A stretch of DNA of 64,000 bases from Verrucomicrobiales bacterium (GTDB lineage: Bacteria > Verrucomicrobiota > Verrucomicrobiia > Verrucomicrobiales > DEV007): the NCBI GenBank assembly GCA_029213005.1, contig JARGPI010000017.1, positions 62,001 through 126,000 of the forward strand, in the 5' to 3' direction. Position 1 is the stretch's first letter. The number at the start of each line of letters is the position of its first letter. The notes under the pieces are model-generated. The model made no database searches. It was not told the DNA's origin and saw only the letters and a program-made list of their open reading frames with translations. Below are positions 41,990-52,328 of the stretch, in pieces. The translations under genes were made by a program, and so were the position numbers.

Positions 41990-43666
41990 CTAAAACGGAT
42001 CATTGCTAGTGAGGGTTGCCGGAGCGGGATTTCCGTAAAATTCGCTTTCATCAAACCAGTCGTCCGGCTCCGGTTGGATCGAGCCATTTTGCCGCTGCGC
42101 CCGAAGGAGCCACTGCACCACGTGACGCTCAAGGTCGATTGAGGTTTGCTGATTTCGGGGGCCGCGGAGTTCATCGATTATCCACCGTTTTTTCCCGGCA
42201 GGGCGGAGTCCCACGGTTGCCCGTTCTCCTTCGAAGTTAATGGCATAGGCGTAGTAGGATCCGGCTGCAATTTCGAGGCTGAACGTGGCCAGGCAATGGT
42301 TCATTTCCCGCCCCTCGGCGATAATATCCTCATGGGTGGTCAGGGGCGTCATGGTATGGGAGGGAGGGATCGGCGGGGCGATCTGATTTCCGGCTTCCGC
42401 CCAGCGCTGGATTATTCTCCGGTCATTACCCCGGTCGTGGGTATTCAAATCCCTGATCAATTGATCGTGCCGGTTTTCCAGTTGGGAAACGGTGCGAATC
42501 GTGCGGAGTTGTTCCAGTTGATCTTCCCTTTCAGCGTTTATCAGCATTTTCCGAATATGAAAATAGGTGCGGCTCACGGTCATGTGCTGATTGAAACGTC
42601 CCGACTTCTTTTCATTGGCGATCTCCTGAAGGATAGGGAAGGAGATTGCTTCTTGTTTCCCCAGTAAATAGAGAATTTGGCTATCGATTTTCCCTTCAAG
42701 ATTGAGGAGCCAGGAGTGACTTTCAGGAGTCCGCAAAGTTTCCCGAATCCAAAACGCCGTTTTCGGTGAGAGTTGATGTGGCGGAATCCGCTTCAGTATT
42801 TTCAGAGTTCCTTTTCCTTCCGGGAGGTCAAGCCAGCGGAGGATTTTGGATCGGGGTTGGGTGATCAGTGCTCTCAAACTGCGGTAAGGGCGCTGGACCG
42901 GCTGGTTTTTGATGTTCCAGGACGAAGCTAACAGCCAGGCGAACTGAGGCGATTCATCAAAAAGTTCCCGCCCGCCGGGGACTCGGAGCCAGAGGTTCAG
43001 TAAGTGCCACCGCCGGGTACTGAATTCATGACGCTCCAGGAAGTCCAACGCATCGCAGGGGAATTGTGCCGCCCAATCGCCGATTTTGCGGAGACGATTC
43101 AGTTGCCGGAGGTGAAAGTTAAAGCTCCTCAGTCGAAAATCGCTATGCCCCGTCCCGGGCCGAATCATACGATTCCGCAGATCGGGATATCCCAATGCGG
43201 ATGGGGAGTCCAGCCATTCGGCCTGAGCGTCGAGCAGGGCGGCGGTCCTCCTTTTGGGGTTCCGATCGTCCTGAATCAGCCACAATCTTCTCTCCCTCAT
43301 CATTTTTGGAGGGAGCATTCCTCGCTCGAAGATTCGAGAGTCTGAAACCGGGAGAGAGCCCTGGGAAAGTGAAGTCTGATCTGTGGTCAGGGATCTCAAG
43401 TCATCAAGCCACTTTTGCCGGGTTGCCGCGTAGACGGCGGGGCTCCGAAGCAGATGGTCACATGAAGGACGAAAGCATTGCCAGGGGCCGGTTCCGTCAG
43501 CATTGGCATCGACCGGCTTCCTCCAACCTCTGGGATCGGTCCCGGACCGGGCTACGCAAACATTATTGTCTTCCAGAAAGGTCAGTTTGTTCTGCCTGAC
43601 GGAAAGCACGCCTTTCAAATGGCCGCGGGAAATCAGGTTGGGCAGCTTTCGGGGATGAAATGCCAT
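41990..43666 (-). CDS. PcfJ-like protein
   Basis: 558 residues, cytosolic. The C-terminal part has the PcfJ mark: LTTHEDIIAEGREMNHCLATFS, SYYAYAINFEGERATVGL, WIIDELRGPRNQQTS. PcfJ was named from an Enterococcus conjugative plasmid, and homologues are common in mobile elements and also on PVC chromosomes; function unknown. The N-terminal part has a Cys pair (CFRPSCDHLL) that may bind metal with the two cysteines/histidines near it, and much Arg/Trp. Monocistronic, divergent from the respiratory operon. No other conjugation gene is present. Confidence 0.75.
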   Translation of the reverse strand: MAFHPRKLPNLISRGHLKGVLSVRQNKLTFLEDNNVCVARSGTDPRGWRKPVDANADGTGPWQCFRPSCDHLLRSPAVYAATRQKWLDDLRSLTTDQTSLSQGSLPVSDSRIFERGMLPPKMMRERRLWLIQDDRNPKRRTAALLDAQAEWLDSPSALGYPDLRNRMIRPGTGHSDFRLRSFNFHLRQLNRLRKIGDWAAQFPCDALDFLERHEFSTRRWHLLNLWLRVPGGRELFDESPQFAWLLASSWNIKNQPVQRPYRSLRALITQPRSKILRWLDLPEGKGTLKILKRIPPHQLSPKTAFWIRETLRTPESHSWLLNLEGKIDSQILYLLGKQEAISFPILQEIANEKKSGRFNQHMTVSRTYFHIRKMLINAEREDQLEQLRTIRTVSQLENRHDQLIRDLNTHDRGNDRRIIQRWAEAGNQIAPPIPPSHTMTPLTTHEDIIAEGREMNHCLATFSLEIAAGSYYAYAINFEGERATVGLRPAGKKRWIIDELRGPRNQQTSIDLERHVVQWLLRAQRQNGSIQPEPDDWFDESEFYGNPAPATLTSNDPF

Positions 43667-43917
43667 GGAGAAACGGAGTGATTCAAACTGTCATCCCGGA
43701 GGAGAAATCGCAAGGGGATTCGCCCTTCCGGCAAAAGTCAGGTTTTGACGGCCAGGTTCGCCGAAAACGGCCGTTTTTCGGTTTTTGCGCGGATTTTGCT
43801 AATATTGCGTCTAAAAAAAACAAAATTTGCTTCAATTCACTAAGGATCTGCGTCCTCGTGAATTCTTATGGCGTATTTCCGAAAAAAACGCTTGTGAAAT
43901 TTTTCACAAGCGGTTAA
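43667..43917 (+). promoter_or_regulatory. Control region of the respiratory operon
   Basis: 251 bases between the PcfJ-like gene and actA with no gene seen. It is AT-rich from 43790 on. It contains a near-palindrome CCGAAAACGGCCGTTTTTCGG (43761-43781 region, 21 bases, centred on CGGCCG) and the CRP-like site at 43889. It must hold the promoter for the 17-kb actA-coxB unit, but I could not fix the -35/-10 boxes. Confidence 0.6.
43889..43912. promoter_or_regulatory. Perfect 24-bp palindrome with CRP-type TGTGA-N6-TCACA core
   Basis: CGCTTGTGAAA-TT-TTTCACAAGCG: 11-bp perfect arms with two central bases. The inner part is TGTGA-AATTTT-TCACA, the textbook recognition site of CRP-family regulators. 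It ends 5 bases before actA ATG 43918, so bound protein would block transcription or translation start, or, as RNA, the hairpin would mask the start codon. No CRP/FNR gene is in the window. Confidence 0.7.
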
Positions 43918-44706
43918 ATGCCGCCTGACAAAGCAAAAATGGGGAACATCTTTCCAAATTGGACCAATTGGCTTGCCATCAAGGTTCTGATCTGTCTCGG
44001 AGCAATGGGAACTGCAATTATCGCGCTAGCGTGGTATTCGTGGACGCCTAAGTATACGAGAGTGGGTTACATGCCGCAGCAACCAATACCTTTCGATCAC
44101 AGTCTGCACGCCGGGCAACTGGGGATGGACTGTCGATATTGTCACAGTTTCGTTGAGAATTCTTCTCATTCCAATCTTCCCGCTGCTGAGTTGTGCTGGA
44201 ACTGTCACAGTCCCGGTAAAGTAAAATCGGATTCGCCTAAGCTGGAGTTGCTCCGCCAGGCAATGGATCCGAACTACGAAAACTATACGGGTGAGCCGAT
44301 TCGTTGGGTTCAGGTTCATGAAACTCCTGATTACGCCTACTTTAATCACTCTGCTCACGTCAATCGTGGTGTGAGTTGTGTTGAATGTCACGGTCGCGTC
44401 GACGAGATGCCCGTGGTCTACCATGCTAAGTCGCTCAGTATGAGTTTTTGTCTCGATTGTCACCGCGAGCCTGAAAAGCATCTCCGGCCTCTTGATCAAA
44501 TTACCAATCTTGCGTGGGAAGCTGAAGAGTCAGATCGCGATGCATTTTATGCCAAGCTGGCAAGCTCCAAGGGGGTTGAGGTGTCTGAGCTTCAGTCTGC
44601 TGACGAAAAGGCAGGTATGGAGTGGGGGCAGGAGTTGATTGGTAAGCACCTGAGAGAGGGTTGGGCTGTAAATCCTCCACAGGACTGTGCGGCATGTCAC
44701 CGTTAA
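43918..44706 (+). CDS. actA: Alternative complex III pentahaem cytochrome c subunit ActA
   Basis: 262 residues. One N-terminal membrane anchor (about 19-40), then a periplasmic domain with exactly five CxxCH haem sites: CRYCH, CWNCH, CVECH, CLDCH and CAACH, as in ActA of Rhodothermus and Flavobacterium. It takes electrons from the iron-sulfur protein ActB and passes them to ActE. Starts at ATG 43918, or at ATG 43939; neither has a clear ribosome site. First gene of the operon, 22 bases from actB. Confidence 0.95.
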   Translation: MPPDKAKMGNIFPNWTNWLAIKVLICLGAMGTAIIALAWYSWTPKYTRVGYMPQQPIPFDHSLHAGQLGMDCRYCHSFVENSSHSNLPAAELCWNCHSPGKVKSDSPKLELLRQAMDPNYENYTGEPIRWVQVHETPDYAYFNHSAHVNRGVSCVECHGRVDEMPVVYHAKSLSMSFCLDCHREPEKHLRPLDQITNLAWEAEESDRDAFYAKLASSKGVEVSELQSADEKAGMEWGQELIGKHLREGWAVNPPQDCAACHR

Positions 44707-44728
44707 TTTTGGGTAAGTAGAATTTTTA

Positions 44729-47700
44729 ATGAAGCGTAAGTTCCATCACCCTGAAGTTGAAAGCTCGCATCAACAATGGCGTAGCCTTGGTGAGCTTGAG
44801 GGATCTGAAGAGTTTGGTCAGTGGCTGGAGCGCGAGTTCCCGCAGGGAGCGTCTGAGTTCCAGGGTGGAGAAAACTCCCGTCGCGATTTTGTGAAATTGA
44901 TGGGGGCATCGACTGCTCTCGCGGGCTTTGGCGTCGCTTGCAGTCGTCCAGTTCGTCACCTTGTTCCATTCAATGAACATGTGGAATGGAATATTCCTGG
45001 TAAAGCGCTTTACTATTCGACGGTCCGTCCTCGTTCCGGCGGTCTTGGGGGCGATCCTTTGGTTGTAACGACTTATGATGGTCGTCCTACTAAAGTTGAT
45101 GGGAACAAGCTGCATCCGGTTCGTTCTGGCGGCAGTAATCAGTTTGTCCAGGCTTCAATTTTGGATCTGTATGATCCGGATCGTTCTCGCGGATACCTTA
45201 AGGGCGGTGCAGAAACGACTTCGACTGAATTTGTGGATGGCTTTCTCAAAGACTTTACTGAAAGTCGTTCCGGAGAAAAGGTTGCGTTTCTAGTCGGGCA
45301 GTCGTCTTCGCCAACACGTAACAGTTTGGTTGAAAGAGTTCGGGCGGCATATCCCGGAGCTGAATTTTATCAATACGAGGCTCTCGCCGGGGCAGGTAAG
45401 GCTCAGGCTGATGAAGAACTCTATGGTGCCGGAACCGTAGTGAATGCTGACTTGACGAACGCAAAGCGGATCCTGTCAGTCGATTGCGATTTTCTGGGTA
45501 ATGATTCGGTAGGTGAGGATTCCGGATGGCAGTTCTCACAGGGACGCAAAGTTGACGATGGTGCTGAGGCTGATATGAATCGCCTCTATGTCGTTGAGCC
45601 TGCGTTCACTCTAACTGGCGGAATGGCGGATCATCGTTATCGCCTTTCTTCGAGTCAGGTTTTATCTTTTCTCGTTCTTCTCGCTAAAGAAATTGGCGGA
45701 GCCGTTGGTGGTCTTGGTTCATCGCTCAATGTGGTGCCGACAGTATTTAATTCCGAGTGGATTGCGCAGTGCGCTGCGGATCTTGTTGATCTCAAAGGTG
45801 AATCTGTGGTTCTCGTCGGTTCCCGACAGTCTAGAGAGTGTCATCTGCTTGCTGCGGCAATCAATAATGCGCTTGGCGCCTATGGTTCGATTATTAACGG
45901 GGTTACCTTTGATCTTCCCGAGTTTAAGACCTTGGTCGAACTCGCTTCCGCAATCGAAGGCGGAAATGTCGACACGCTCTTTGTATTGAACGAAGGCGAT
46001 TTACTTTTCGACGCTCCTGCTGACCTGAAGTTTGCCGAGTTGCTCAAAGATGTGACGGTTGTTCATGTTGGAGCCCGGGTAAACCTGACTGCAGAAGCTG
46101 CTACCTGGCATGTCCCAGGTGCTCACTACCTCGAAAGTTGGGGTGATTGTTACACAACTGGAGGGTATTACTCCGTTCAGCAGCCAATGATCAACCCGCT
46201 CTGGGGTGGTTTGTCGGAAATTGACTTTTACCTTAAGCTTCTCTCCGAGGGCGAAGAGGAACTGAAGGCTCTTGATCTGGTTAAGGAAACCGCATCATCT
46301 GTCGGTGAAAAGTGGAACGATATTCTTCGAAATGGATTTGCCGCAACACCTGCAGCCGCTCCTGCGGCGCTGAGTCCTGCTTTAGGTGGTGTCGCCGGTG
46401 CGTTGAACAGCGCAGTGATCGGTGATCTGCCTCATCCTCAGGCTTTGGATGTGGTTTTGACCGTTGGAGGTAATCTCGATGGCCGTTTCGCCAATAACTC
46501 CTGGTTACAGGAAGCTCCCGATCCGATCACAAAATTGACCTGGGATAACGCTGCTTTGATCAGTGTAGGCACCGCAAAGAAACTTGGTCTTGAAGACGGT
46601 GATCTGGTGGAGCTGACGAAAGAAGGTTTAGAGCCTGTCGTCGTTCCTGTGTTGCGGAGCCCCGGTCACGCTGATTATACATTGACGGTTCCCGTTGGTT
46701 ACTACGGTGACCTGGGGCAAGGTCGTGTTGCTGAAGGTGTCGGTTTTAATGTTTATCCTTTGATGACTACGGAAAACCCTTACGTGGTTTCCGGTGTGCA
46801 GCTCGGCGGACTTGGTCGCAAGCATAAGTTAGCGCTCACTGCTGAGCACTACAGTATGGAGGGTCGTGCCATTGTCCGCGAAGGTACGCTCGAGATGTTC
46901 GAAGAGCACAAAGATTTCGCGGGTCATCAGGGAATGGATCACCATATTCCTGAAAACGTATCACTATACAAAGGTCCGGACTACGGGACTCAGGGGAATA
47001 CGGATACCGACGAGCGCAATAAGGCGAATCAAAGTTGGACGCTTCCCGGTCACGAGTATCAGGTTGATCCAAATCACCAGTGGGCGATGACGATCGATCT
47101 CAACGCCTGCACCGGTTGTAATTCCTGCGTGATTGCCTGTCAGGCGGAAAACAACATTCCGGTTGTTGGTAAGAATCAGGTTCTCGCCGGTCGTGAAATG
47201 CATTGGATCCGGATGGACCGGTATTTCACCAGTCCTAAAGACGACGAAATTATTTCTCAGCGCGGCTTTTCTTTCACTTACGAGGAAGAGCCCGGTAAGC
47301 GGAAGGTTGATGATGATAACATCGAGATGTTGCCTCAGCCGGTCGCCTGTCAGCAGTGCGAGAGTGCACCTTGCGAAACCGTTTGCCCGGTAAATGCAAC
47401 AGTTCACACTGGTGACGGACTGAACGCAATGGTCTATAACCGCTGTATCGGAACCCGTTATTGCGCGAATAACTGCCCTTATAAGGCTCGTCGCTTTAAC
47501 TATTACGATTACAACAAGCGTCCGATCGAAGATATGACGATGGCGGGTATAACCGCTCCAGGTCTCGAGTTCGGACCTCTCGCGCCGGCGACGGGGCATG
47601 CGACAACAACCATGCAGCTTCAGAAGAATCCAAACGTATCTGTCCGGATGCGTGGTGTGATTGAGAAGTGTACTTATTGTGTTCAGCGCATCACCGCGGC

Positions 47701-47989
47701 GAAGGTTGCCGCGAAGGTTGCAGCGCGTGATACAGACGATATTCAGGTGAAACCCAATTCTTTCACGGTTGCGTGTCAGGATGCGTGTTCCAGCGAAGCA
47801 ATCGTATTTGGTAATTTGAAAGCAGAAGGTGATAGAGTGATTGATTCGAAAGAAAATCCTCGAAATTACGACCTTTTGAAGTATATCGGCACCCGCCCAC
47901 GGACCAGCTATCTGGCTCGGATTAAGAATCCGAATATGAAGATGCCCGGAGCGGACAAAGTTGGGACGGTAACGTCAAAGATGCACTGA
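44729..47989 (+). CDS. actB: Alternative complex III iron-sulfur/molybdopterin-fold subunit ActB
   Basis: 1086 residues. A twin-arginine signal lies within residues 50-75 (SRRDFVKLMGASTALAGFGV), after a leading ~49-residue part typical of ActB. The first ~720 residues have the molybdopterin-oxidoreductase fold, which in this family holds no cofactor. The C-terminal part has ferredoxin-type cysteines: CTGCNSCVIAC, CQQCESAPCETVC, CIGTRYCANNC and CTYC with CQDAC, for three 4Fe-4S and one 3Fe-4S cluster in known ACIII structures. It conducts electrons from quinol at ActC to ActA. Located outside the membrane, on the periplasmic side. Confidence 0.95.
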   Translation: MKRKFHHPEVESSHQQWRSLGELEGSEEFGQWLEREFPQGASEFQGGENSRRDFVKLMGASTALAGFGVACSRPVRHLVPFNEHVEWNIPGKALYYSTVRPRSGGLGGDPLVVTTYDGRPTKVDGNKLHPVRSGGSNQFVQASILDLYDPDRSRGYLKGGAETTSTEFVDGFLKDFTESRSGEKVAFLVGQSSSPTRNSLVERVRAAYPGAEFYQYEALAGAGKAQADEELYGAGTVVNADLTNAKRILSVDCDFLGNDSVGEDSGWQFSQGRKVDDGAEADMNRLYVVEPAFTLTGGMADHRYRLSSSQVLSFLVLLAKEIGGAVGGLGSSLNVVPTVFNSEWIAQCAADLVDLKGESVVLVGSRQSRECHLLAAAINNALGAYGSIINGVTFDLPEFKTLVELASAIEGGNVDTLFVLNEGDLLFDAPADLKFAELLKDVTVVHVGARVNLTAEAATWHVPGAHYLESWGDCYTTGGYYSVQQPMINPLWGGLSEIDFYLKLLSEGEEELKALDLVKETASSVGEKWNDILRNGFAATPAAAPAALSPALGGVAGALNSAVIGDLPHPQALDVVLTVGGNLDGRFANNSWLQEAPDPITKLTWDNAALISVGTAKKLGLEDGDLVELTKEGLEPVVVPVLRSPGHADYTLTVPVGYYGDLGQGRVAEGVGFNVYPLMTTENPYVVSGVQLGGLGRKHKLALTAEHYSMEGRAIVREGTLEMFEEHKDFAGHQGMDHHIPENVSLYKGPDYGTQGNTDTDERNKANQSWTLPGHEYQVDPNHQWAMTIDLNACTGCNSCVIACQAENNIPVVGKNQVLAGREMHWIRMDRYFTSPKDDEIISQRGFSFTYEEEPGKRKVDDDNIEMLPQPVACQQCESAPCETVCPVNATVHTGDGLNAMVYNRCIGTRYCANNCPYKARRFNYYDYNKRPIEDMTMAGITAPGLEFGPLAPATGHATTTMQLQKNPNVSVRMRGVIEKCTYCVQRITAAKVAAKVAARDTDDIQVKPNSFTVACQDACSSEAIVFGNLKAEGDRVIDSKENPRNYDLLKYIGTRPRTSYLARIKNPNMKMPGADKVGTVTSKMH

Positions 47990-48011
47990 TTTTTCTACTG
48001 GTTAATTTTAC

Positions 48012-49460
<1,449 letters not shown>

Positions 49461-49480
49461 TTCTGAACCATTGATCGATT

Positions 49481-50038
49481 TTGAGTGATTCAAATAATAG
49501 TTCCAGTGAGTTGTTTGGTTACGTTGCTGAATTCAGTTCCGCATCCGAACTCTACCATGCCGCTGAAAAGGTTCGGGATGCCGGATTCAAAAAGTGGGAT
49601 GTTCACACTCCTTATCCAGTGCACGGGATTGACCATGCAATGGGCCTGGGTAAGTCATGGCTCTCTGCGGTAGTTCTCTGCGGCGGTGTTTTAGGTTCCT
49701 TCACGGCATTGGCTCTTCAGTTCTTCACGCAGGTGGCATTGTATCCCACCGTGGTGCAAAACAAACCGACTAACCTGTTTACATTGCCGGCATTTTTCCC
49801 GGTAACGTTTGAGCTGACGATTCTGTTCTCCGCTTTTGCGACCTTGTTTGGACTTTTGGTATTTATTCAGTTGCCCCGTTGGAATCATCCTTTATTTGAG
49901 TCCAAGCTGTTTAAGAAATTCTCTGATGATGGCTTTATCCTGGTGATAGAGTCCCGCGATCCCCGGTTTAAAAGGGATAAAACCCGGTCCTTCCTGGAAG
50001 AGATCGGCGCGGATGAAATTGAAGCTGTAGTTGTTTGA
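49481..50038 (+). CDS. actD: Alternative complex III subunit ActD (DUF3341)
   Basis: 185 residues with two membrane helices (about 60-85 and 103-128). The N-terminal soluble part follows the DUF3341 pattern: FSSASELYHAAEKVRDAGFKKWDVHTPYPVHGIDHAMGL, and ends with LVIESRDPRFKRDKTRSFLEEIGADEIEAV. It stabilises the complex, no cofactor. Start is TTG 49481; no ATG occurs before residue 55, and family length supports the TTG. Confidence 0.93.
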   Translation: MSDSNNSSSELFGYVAEFSSASELYHAAEKVRDAGFKKWDVHTPYPVHGIDHAMGLGKSWLSAVVLCGGVLGSFTALALQFFTQVALYPTVVQNKPTNLFTLPAFFPVTFELTILFSAFATLFGLLVFIQLPRWNHPLFESKLFKKFSDDGFILVIESRDPRFKRDKTRSFLEEIGADEIEAVVV

Positions 50039-50058
50039 TTTAGAACCACTAGAAACGA

Positions 50059-50745
50059 ATGCGCTGGTTTTTCCTGATTTTTACTTTCCTCGTAATTGCG
50101 ACGATCATTGGTCTTCGTGGAAGAGGCGAGAAGTTTTCGAAGCCTCCCTTTGAACTGTTTCCAGATATGGACCGACAGTACAAAGTGAAGTTCCAGAAGC
50201 CTAGTCACTTTTTCGAAAATGGCATGGGTTCCCGCCGCCCCGTTGAGGGAACGGTTCCGATGGGATTCGAGCTTCCAATTGAAAAAGCCGACGGTCCACC
50301 CCGGACAGATCTTGACTTCGAGACTGGAGACGAGTACTACAGCACCGGACTTTTTGGTGATCTTTATGGCCAAGGCTATCCTGAAGGATTGACGGTTGAT
50401 GCGGCCCTGTTGGAACGTGGAAAGCAGCGATATCAAATCAACTGCGTGCCATGTCATGGTGAGAGCGGTGATGGTAAAGGAATCGTTTCAAAGTATTGGG
50501 GGACTCCGCCTGTAAAAGGGAAGCAGAGCGAGGAAGACTACCAAAAGGAGCTTGCCGATTTCAACGGTATCCCACCTTCAGCTAACTTGCTGGATCCCCG
50601 GGTTGATGCTTTTTCCGAGGGACAGATTTTCTGGACGATTACTCATGGTAAAGGTTTGATGGGTCCCTACGGTGGGACGGTTAATGTGAAAGATCGCTGG
50701 GCAATCGTTGCCTACGTAAAGGCTCTACAGGCCGCATCGAAGTAA
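50059..50745 (+). CDS. actE: Alternative complex III monohaem cytochrome c subunit ActE
   Basis: 228 residues, a signal or anchor helix at the N-terminus (MRWFFLIFTFLVIATIIGL) without lipobox and one haem site CVPCH in INCVPCHGESGDGKG, with a likely Met ligand in GKGLMGPYGG. It takes electrons from ActA and gives them to the oxidase or a soluble cytochrome. 22 bases before actF. Confidence 0.93.
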   Translation: MRWFFLIFTFLVIATIIGLRGRGEKFSKPPFELFPDMDRQYKVKFQKPSHFFENGMGSRRPVEGTVPMGFELPIEKADGPPRTDLDFETGDEYYSTGLFGDLYGQGYPEGLTVDAALLERGKQRYQINCVPCHGESGDGKGIVSKYWGTPPVKGKQSEEDYQKELADFNGIPPSANLLDPRVDAFSEGQIFWTITHGKGLMGPYGGTVNVKDRWAIVAYVKALQAASK

Positions 50746-50767
50746 GTTTTTTTAGAGACCAATTGAT

Positions 50768-52318
50768 ATGGCAGGGCTGAAAAACGCAGACGACTACGCA
50801 AATGGGGAACGGTTCAAAGGGGCCGGTATCTTCGGTGTGCTCTCACTCGGAGTGGGGGTAGTAGCTACCGTCGTCTTCTTTCTGGTAGTAATTCTTAACC
50901 GTGAAACCGTTGTCGATCTGGGCGGCGGCCATACGGAGGCGGTTAGTGTGACCAAGTGTCTCGCTTTTTCATGGTTGTTCGCCGTGGTATTTTTCCTTTC
51001 CATCGCCGTCGGCGGCATGTTCTGGACGATGCTTCACCACGCGACTAACTCCGGTTGGGGAACGCTGGTTCGTCGTCTCATGGAGAACCTCGGAATCATG
51101 ATTCCGGTTTTGTTGTTTCTCTCTCTTCCGCTCGTGTTGAAGCAGGTTGGGTTCAGGGATGTTCTCTGGGAATGGTTTAAGGACCGGGCCGCTGCAGAGG
51201 TGGTTGCGGAAGAAAAGGCCGAAGAGAAAAAAGGAGTTTATATCGCTGAGATCCGCGGGAAAGCGGAAGCGGTAAAGAGCGAAATCGCCGAGGTCGAGAA
51301 GATCAAGGCTGCCGGTGGGGATATTACTCCTGGTGTGGCCCGTTTCTACGACGACCAAATCGAGGAACTCACCGAAAAGTCCAAAGTTTTATCGGCTCAT
51401 GCCGAAATGGAGGATGAAGCACTGGTGGAAGAGCTGAAAGGTAAAGAGTTTCAGAAGGTAAATGCCCTGTTGTACGCAAAGCGTTCCTATCTTGAGGAGA
51501 ATTTCTGGTTGCTCCGCTTCGTTCTTTACGCCGTTGTTCTCGGTGGTGGTATGTATTTACTGCGGTCCACATCGCTGAAGCAGGACAAAACCGGCGATCC
51601 AAGACTTTTTACCAGAATGCAGACTATGAGCTGTCTGATCCTGCTCCCTTTCGCGGTAGCCTGGACCTTTCTGGTATTCGATTGGCTGATGGCTCTCGAT
51701 TATTCCTGGTTCTCTACGATGTGGGGTGTCTATCTGTTTGCCGGTGCCGCACTGAACTCGATGGGAGTTTTGGTATTGATTTTGTCTGCACTGCGCCGTG
51801 CCGGTTATTTAACCGATGTGATTACCAAGGAGCATTACCATATGATGGGTAAATTGATGCATGCCTTCGTGATCTTCTGGGCCTACATCGCTTTCTCGCA
51901 GTTCTTCCTGATTTGGTACGCTAATATTACCGAGGAGACGAAGTTCTTCCTCACTCGTAATACCGGGTTCTGGAATGTTTACACCATCATGTTCCTCGTG
52001 ATCGGTCACTTCTTCATTCCTTTCATCGTCCTGTTGATTCGTTATCACAAAACCACGACTTGGATTATCTGTTCGGTCGCGGTGTGGAATTTGTTTATGC
52101 ACTTCTTTGATATCTACTGGATTGTTATCGCAGAGCGTGCACCATCGCTGGTCGCAGGAGAGGTAACTCATATTCCTAAAATGTGGATGTTTGACCTGCT
52201 GGCTTTTGTTGGAGTGGGTGGGATCTTCATCTTTGCTTTACTGAAAGCTCTGGGATCTGCCAGCTTGTTCCCTTGTCGTGATCCTCGCCTGGATGAGTCA
52301 CTTAACCTGACCAACTAA
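50768..52318 (+). CDS. actF: Alternative complex III membrane subunit ActF with coiled-coil insertion
   Basis: 516 residues with ten predicted helices. Family segments: WLFAVVFFLSIAVGGMFWTMLHHATNSGWGTLVRRLMENL, FAVAWTFLVFDWLMALDYSWFSTMWGVYLFAG, and MMGKLMHAFVIFWAYIAFSQFFLIWYANITEE. Between helices 3 and 4, residues about 137-238 form a Glu/Lys/Ala-rich, probably coiled-coil insertion (AEVVAEEKAEEKKG to LEENFWLL) that makes it longer than typical ActF (about 400-450). ActF is a second NrfD-like subunit, which lacks the quinol site and may take part in proton movement. Confidence 0.93.
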   Translation: MAGLKNADDYANGERFKGAGIFGVLSLGVGVVATVVFFLVVILNRETVVDLGGGHTEAVSVTKCLAFSWLFAVVFFLSIAVGGMFWTMLHHATNSGWGTLVRRLMENLGIMIPVLLFLSLPLVLKQVGFRDVLWEWFKDRAAAEVVAEEKAEEKKGVYIAEIRGKAEAVKSEIAEVEKIKAAGGDITPGVARFYDDQIEELTEKSKVLSAHAEMEDEALVEELKGKEFQKVNALLYAKRSYLEENFWLLRFVLYAVVLGGGMYLLRSTSLKQDKTGDPRLFTRMQTMSCLILLPFAVAWTFLVFDWLMALDYSWFSTMWGVYLFAGAALNSMGVLVLILSALRRAGYLTDVITKEHYHMMGKLMHAFVIFWAYIAFSQFFLIWYANITEETKFFLTRNTGFWNVYTIMFLVIGHFFIPFIVLLIRYHKTTTWIICSVAVWNLFMHFFDIYWIVIAERAPSLVAGEVTHIPKMWMFDLLAFVGVGGIFIFALLKALGSASLFPCRDPRLDESLNLTN

Positions 52319-52328
52319 TAATTTACAG

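Noticed and set aside
43761..43781. CCGAAAACGG/CCGTTTTTCGG palindrome followed by Ts as an intrinsic terminator
   Set aside because: On the plus strand no gene ends upstream of it; it lies between divergent genes, so an operator or chance AT/GC palindrome is more likely.
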